Of a stretch of DNA of 64,000 nucleotides, positions 61,112-64,000 are shown one piece after another. The first letter of the stretch is position 1, and every line of letters starts with the position of its first letter. A program made the position numbers and the translations under genes. The notes under the pieces were generated by a model. The model did not search any database and was not told the origin of the DNA. It saw only the letters and a program-made list of their open reading frames with translations. The DNA lies in NCBI GenBank assembly GCA_933228675.1, contig OW121742.1:106780940-106844939 (forward strand), written 5' to 3'. This DNA comes from Stomorhina lunata (Eukaryota > Arthropoda > Insecta > Diptera > Rhiniidae).

Positions 61112-61199
61112 TTGCCTTGACTGGGGCTCGAACCCAGGCAAAATATAATATTTTGTGCTTGGTAGTCGACCCTCTTTGGTGTGGCCAATGAATCGCACC
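61112..61199 (-). tRNA. tRNA-like relic or tRNA-derived SINE fragment
   Basis: The minus strand contains a perfect T-arm (CTGGG-TTCGAGC-CCCAG), preceded by a long variable-arm-like hairpin (CAAAATA-TTA-TATTTTG), as in serine or leucine type II tRNAs, and a partial D-region (TTGGCCACACC). The 3' acceptor half TCAAGGC has no pairing partner at the 5' side and the anticodon arm is poor. A functional tRNA is unlikely. Confidence 0.35.
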
Positions 61200-61804
61200 T
61201 TTAACTAAATATTTTAATAGTTATAACATAATTTATGGAATAAAGAGTAGACATCCCCTGAAGATATCCCCAGATATTTTCTTAAAAAAAATCTCAAAAT
61301 TTTGATTAAAAATCAAAAAAAAAATCCAAATGTCATCTTATTATCTCTTAAAATTAAACTATAAATATTTTTGATTTCCAAAACAATTTCATCATTACAG
61401 GAAATTAAAAATGATAAAAAGAAACCCACCAAAAATTTCTCAACTATGGCCACACTAACACCATAAATGGAGCATACGTTCATCATCAATAAAGAAAGTT
61501 TTTGGTACAAAACCAAAAATTTTCTTTTAAAATATTTTAATCATTAATCGTTTAAAATGACGTCAGTTTAATGTGTGTGAAGATAAATATACCGAGTTAA
61601 ATATGTCTTTGGTATGGTTATAAAAAATATCGCATGCGATAAAAAAGTTTTCAGTATTTTTAATATGGATATTTTTACAGAAATTTTCAACATTTTAATA
61701 AATTTATATTATAAAAATTGCAGTTATATTAAATAATATCATCGAATTTACCTTTATATACAATAAAAGGCAAATTTAAATAGTTTTTGTCACATATTTA
61801 ATAT
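61200..61804. other. Single-copy AT-rich linker
   Basis: Between the two ~178-bp satellites. No gene is recognised; a 67-codon minus-strand frame (61313-61516) has no recognisable domain. Confidence 0.6.
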
Positions 61805-63910
61805 AAAAAGTTCTTAGTAAAAAAATGAGGCATATGAGTTTTCTGACAGATTTGGCCACTGTGGCCAAACGCTAAGATGTCAACGAATTGAAGCTAGTGG
61901 AGAATAAAGTCAAGGAATACTACTATTAAACTACGTTAATGGTTTTTCCGAATTGTATTTGAGAGAAATTTTATACTTTGTTGAAAATATGACTTAGTCA
62001 AAAAATGTCATATGAGTTCTCTGAGGGATTTGACCACTGTGGCCAAACGCTAAGATGTCAATGAATGGGAGCTAGTTAAGAATAAAGGCAAGGAATAATA
62101 CTATTAAACTATGTTAATGGTTTTTCTGAATTGTATTTGAGATAAATTTTATACTTTGTTGAAAATATGACTTAGTCAAAAAAATTACATATGAGTTCTC
62201 TGAAGGAATTGGCCACTATGGCCAAACGCTAAGATGTCAATGAATGGGAGCTAGTATAGAATAAAGGCAAGGAATACTACTATTAAACTGCGTTAATGGT
62301 TTTTCCGAATTGTATTTGAGAGAAAATTTATACTTTGTTGAAAATATGACTTAGTCAAAAAATGTCATATGAGTTCTCTGAGGGATTTGACCACTGTGGC
62401 CAAACGCTAAGATGTCAATGAATGGGAGCTAGTGGAGAATAAAGCCAAGGAATACTACTATTAAACTACGTTAATGGTTTTTCCGAATTGTATTTGAGAG
62501 AAAATTTATACTTTGTTGAAAATATGACTTAGTCAAAAAATGTCATATGAGTTCTCTGAGAGATTTGACCACTGTGGCCAAACGCTAAGATGTCAATGAA
62601 TGGGAGCTAGTTAAGAATAAAGGCAAGGAATAATACTATTAAACTATGTTAATGGTTTTTCTGAATTGTATTTGAGATAAATTTTATACTTTGTTGAAAA
62701 TATGACTTAGTCAAAAAAATTACATATGAGTTCTCTGAAGGAATTGGCCACTATGGCCAAACGCTAAGATGTCAATGAATGGGAGCTAGTATAGAATAAA
62801 GGCAAGGAATACTACTATTAAACTGCGTTAATGGTTTTTCCGAATTGTATTTGAGAGAAATTTTATACTTTGTTGAAAATATGACTTAGTCAAAAAAATT
62901 ACATATGAGTTCTCTGAAGGATTTGGCCACTGTGGCCAAACGCTAAGATGTCAATAAATGAGAGCTAGTGGAGAATAAAGGCAAGGAACACTACTATTAA
63001 ACTATGTTAATGGTTTTTCTGAATTGTATTTGAGATAAATTTTATACTTTGTTGAAAATATGACTTAGTCAAAAAAATTACATATGAGTTCTCTGAAGGA
63101 ATTGGCCACTATGGCCAAACGCTAAGATGTCAATGAATGGGAGCTAGTGGAGAATAAAGGCAAGGAATACTACTATTTAACTACGTTAATGGTTTTTCTG
63201 AATTGTATTTGAGAGCAATTTTATACTTCGTTGAAAATATGACTTAGTCAAAAAAATTACATATGAGTTCTCTGAGGGAATTGGCCACTGTGGCCAAACG
63301 CTAAGATGTCAATCAATGGGAGCTAGTGGAGAATAAAGGCAAGGAATACTACTATTAAACTACGTTAATGGTTTTTCCGAATTGTATTTGAGAGAAATTT
63401 TATACTTTGTTGAAAATATGACTTAGTCAAAAAATGTCATATGAGTTCTCTGAGGGATTTGACCACTGTGGCCAAACGCTAAGATGTCAATGAATGGGAG
63501 CTAGTGGAGAATAAAGCCAATGAATACTACTATTTAACTACGTTAATGGTTTTTCTGAATTGTATTTGAGAGCAATTTTATACTTTGTTGAAAATATGAC
63601 TTAGTCAAAAAAATTACATATGAGTTCTCTGAGGGAATTGGCCACTGTGGCCAAACGCTAAGATGTCAATCAATGGGAGCTAGTGGAGAATAAAGCCAAT
63701 TAATGCTACTATTAAACTGCGTTAATGGTTTTTCCGAATTGTATTTGAGAGAAATTTTATACTTTGTTGAAAATATGACTTAGTCAAAAAAATGTCATAT
63801 GAGTTCTCTGAGGGATTTGGCCACTATGGCCAAACTCTAAGATGTCAATGAATGGGAGCTAGTGGAGAATAAAGGCAAGGAATACTACTATTAAACTACG
63901 TTAACGGTTT
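61805..63910. repeat. ~178-bp satellite with TTGGCCACTGTGGCCAA box
   Basis: About 12 well-conserved units; GGCCAAACGCTAAGATGTCA recurs at about 61863, 62041, 62220, 62398 and 62576, i.e. every 178-179 bp. Each unit carries a palindrome GGCCACTGTGGCC or a variant (GACC, ATGG). A trimeric higher-order pattern of ~535 bp is visible (ATAATACTATTAAACTATG near 62095 and 62630). It is unrelated in sequence to the satellite at 57841-61060. The last unit is cut by a Helentron-type element. Confidence 0.95.
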
Positions 63911-64000
63911 TTATACCCTTCACCAATAGGTGAAAGGGTATTATAAGTTTGTGATTCCGTTTGTAATTTTTTTATTAGTGATCGTAGACCCCATAAAAAT
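63911..64000 (+). mobile_element. 5' end of a second Helentron-associated element
   Basis: From ATACCCTTCACC (63913) to the window edge the sequence looks identical to the first ~90 bases of the element at 21758, including the AATAGGTGAAAGGG palindrome and GACCCCATAAAAAT. It inserts in a T-run of the satellite unit (ACGGTTTTT), consistent with the family target preference. It is truncated by the window end. Confidence 0.85.

Noticed and set aside
61112..61199. Functional tRNA gene
   Set aside because: The T-arm is perfect but the acceptor stem has no 5' partner and the anticodon arm is weak, so it is listed only as a tRNA-like relic.

Overview
The window looks like intronic and upstream DNA of a higher dipteran fly, probably a calyptrate such as a blowfly or house fly relative. 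It is extremely AT-rich. It holds one clearly recognisable host coding exon, on the minus strand at 28005-29055. This exon starts with an intact ATG and carries a glutamine/histidine-rich N-terminus and a complete nuclear-receptor DNA-binding domain that matches FTZ-F1 (NR5A). It ends at a consensus splice donor in phase 1. No other exon of the gene was recognised in the 28 kb downstream (1-27.9 kb) or the 35 kb upstream (29.1-64 kb). The simplest reading is that the window is one exon of ftz-f1 and its very large flanking introns. The species assignment is an inference.

Most of the remaining DNA is tandem repeat of at least ten families. From left to right: 1-1160 holds two short minisatellites. 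2530-6768 holds a 33-bp array and an oppositely oriented 31-bp derivative facing each other, the first split by an inverted-repeat element. 6769-11450 is a degenerate 'AGTATAACAG' array with a ~270-bp higher-order repeat and an embedded MITE. 12.8-19.4 kb, 20.5-21.75 kb and 25.4-25.85 kb hold a ~180-bp satellite with a conserved box, in changing orientation. 21.76-25.39 kb is a Helentron-associated (DINE-1-like) element with an internal 1.04-kb duplication. 26.2-27.4 kb and 29.5-30.65 kb hold a TTCGAA-box satellite on both sides of the exon. 27.4-27.85 kb is a 35-bp array close to the splice donor.

Upstream of the exon: 30.7-32.9 kb is T-rich DNA and a small island with overlapping palindromes. 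32.9-36.26 kb is a ~30-bp array with a ~350-bp higher-order period. 37.2-38.2 kb is a decayed non-LTR retrotransposon 3' end (RNase H domain), whose 3' UTR is interrupted by a foldback-like palindrome (38281-39466). 40.9-43.3 kb and 44.3-51.6 kb hold TTCGAA-box satellite in opposite orientations. 52.9-55.95 kb is a 12-bp minisatellite downstream of a promoter-like sequence. 57.84-61.06 kb is a ~178-bp satellite bounded by inverted repeats. 61.1 kb has a tRNA-like relic. 61.8-63.9 kb is a second, unrelated ~178-bp satellite, into which another Helentron-type element has inserted at the window edge. Between arrays lie non-repetitive islands of about 0.5-2 kb with no recognised genes.

The main pattern beyond ordinary annotation is that several sequence-unrelated arrays are built around short palindromic or strongly conserved boxes, occur as facing inverted arrays, and (for three families) share a monomer length near 178-180 bp. 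If the introns are transcribed, the facing arrays could form long hairpin RNAs. All repeat periods and copy counts here were read by eye and are approximate.
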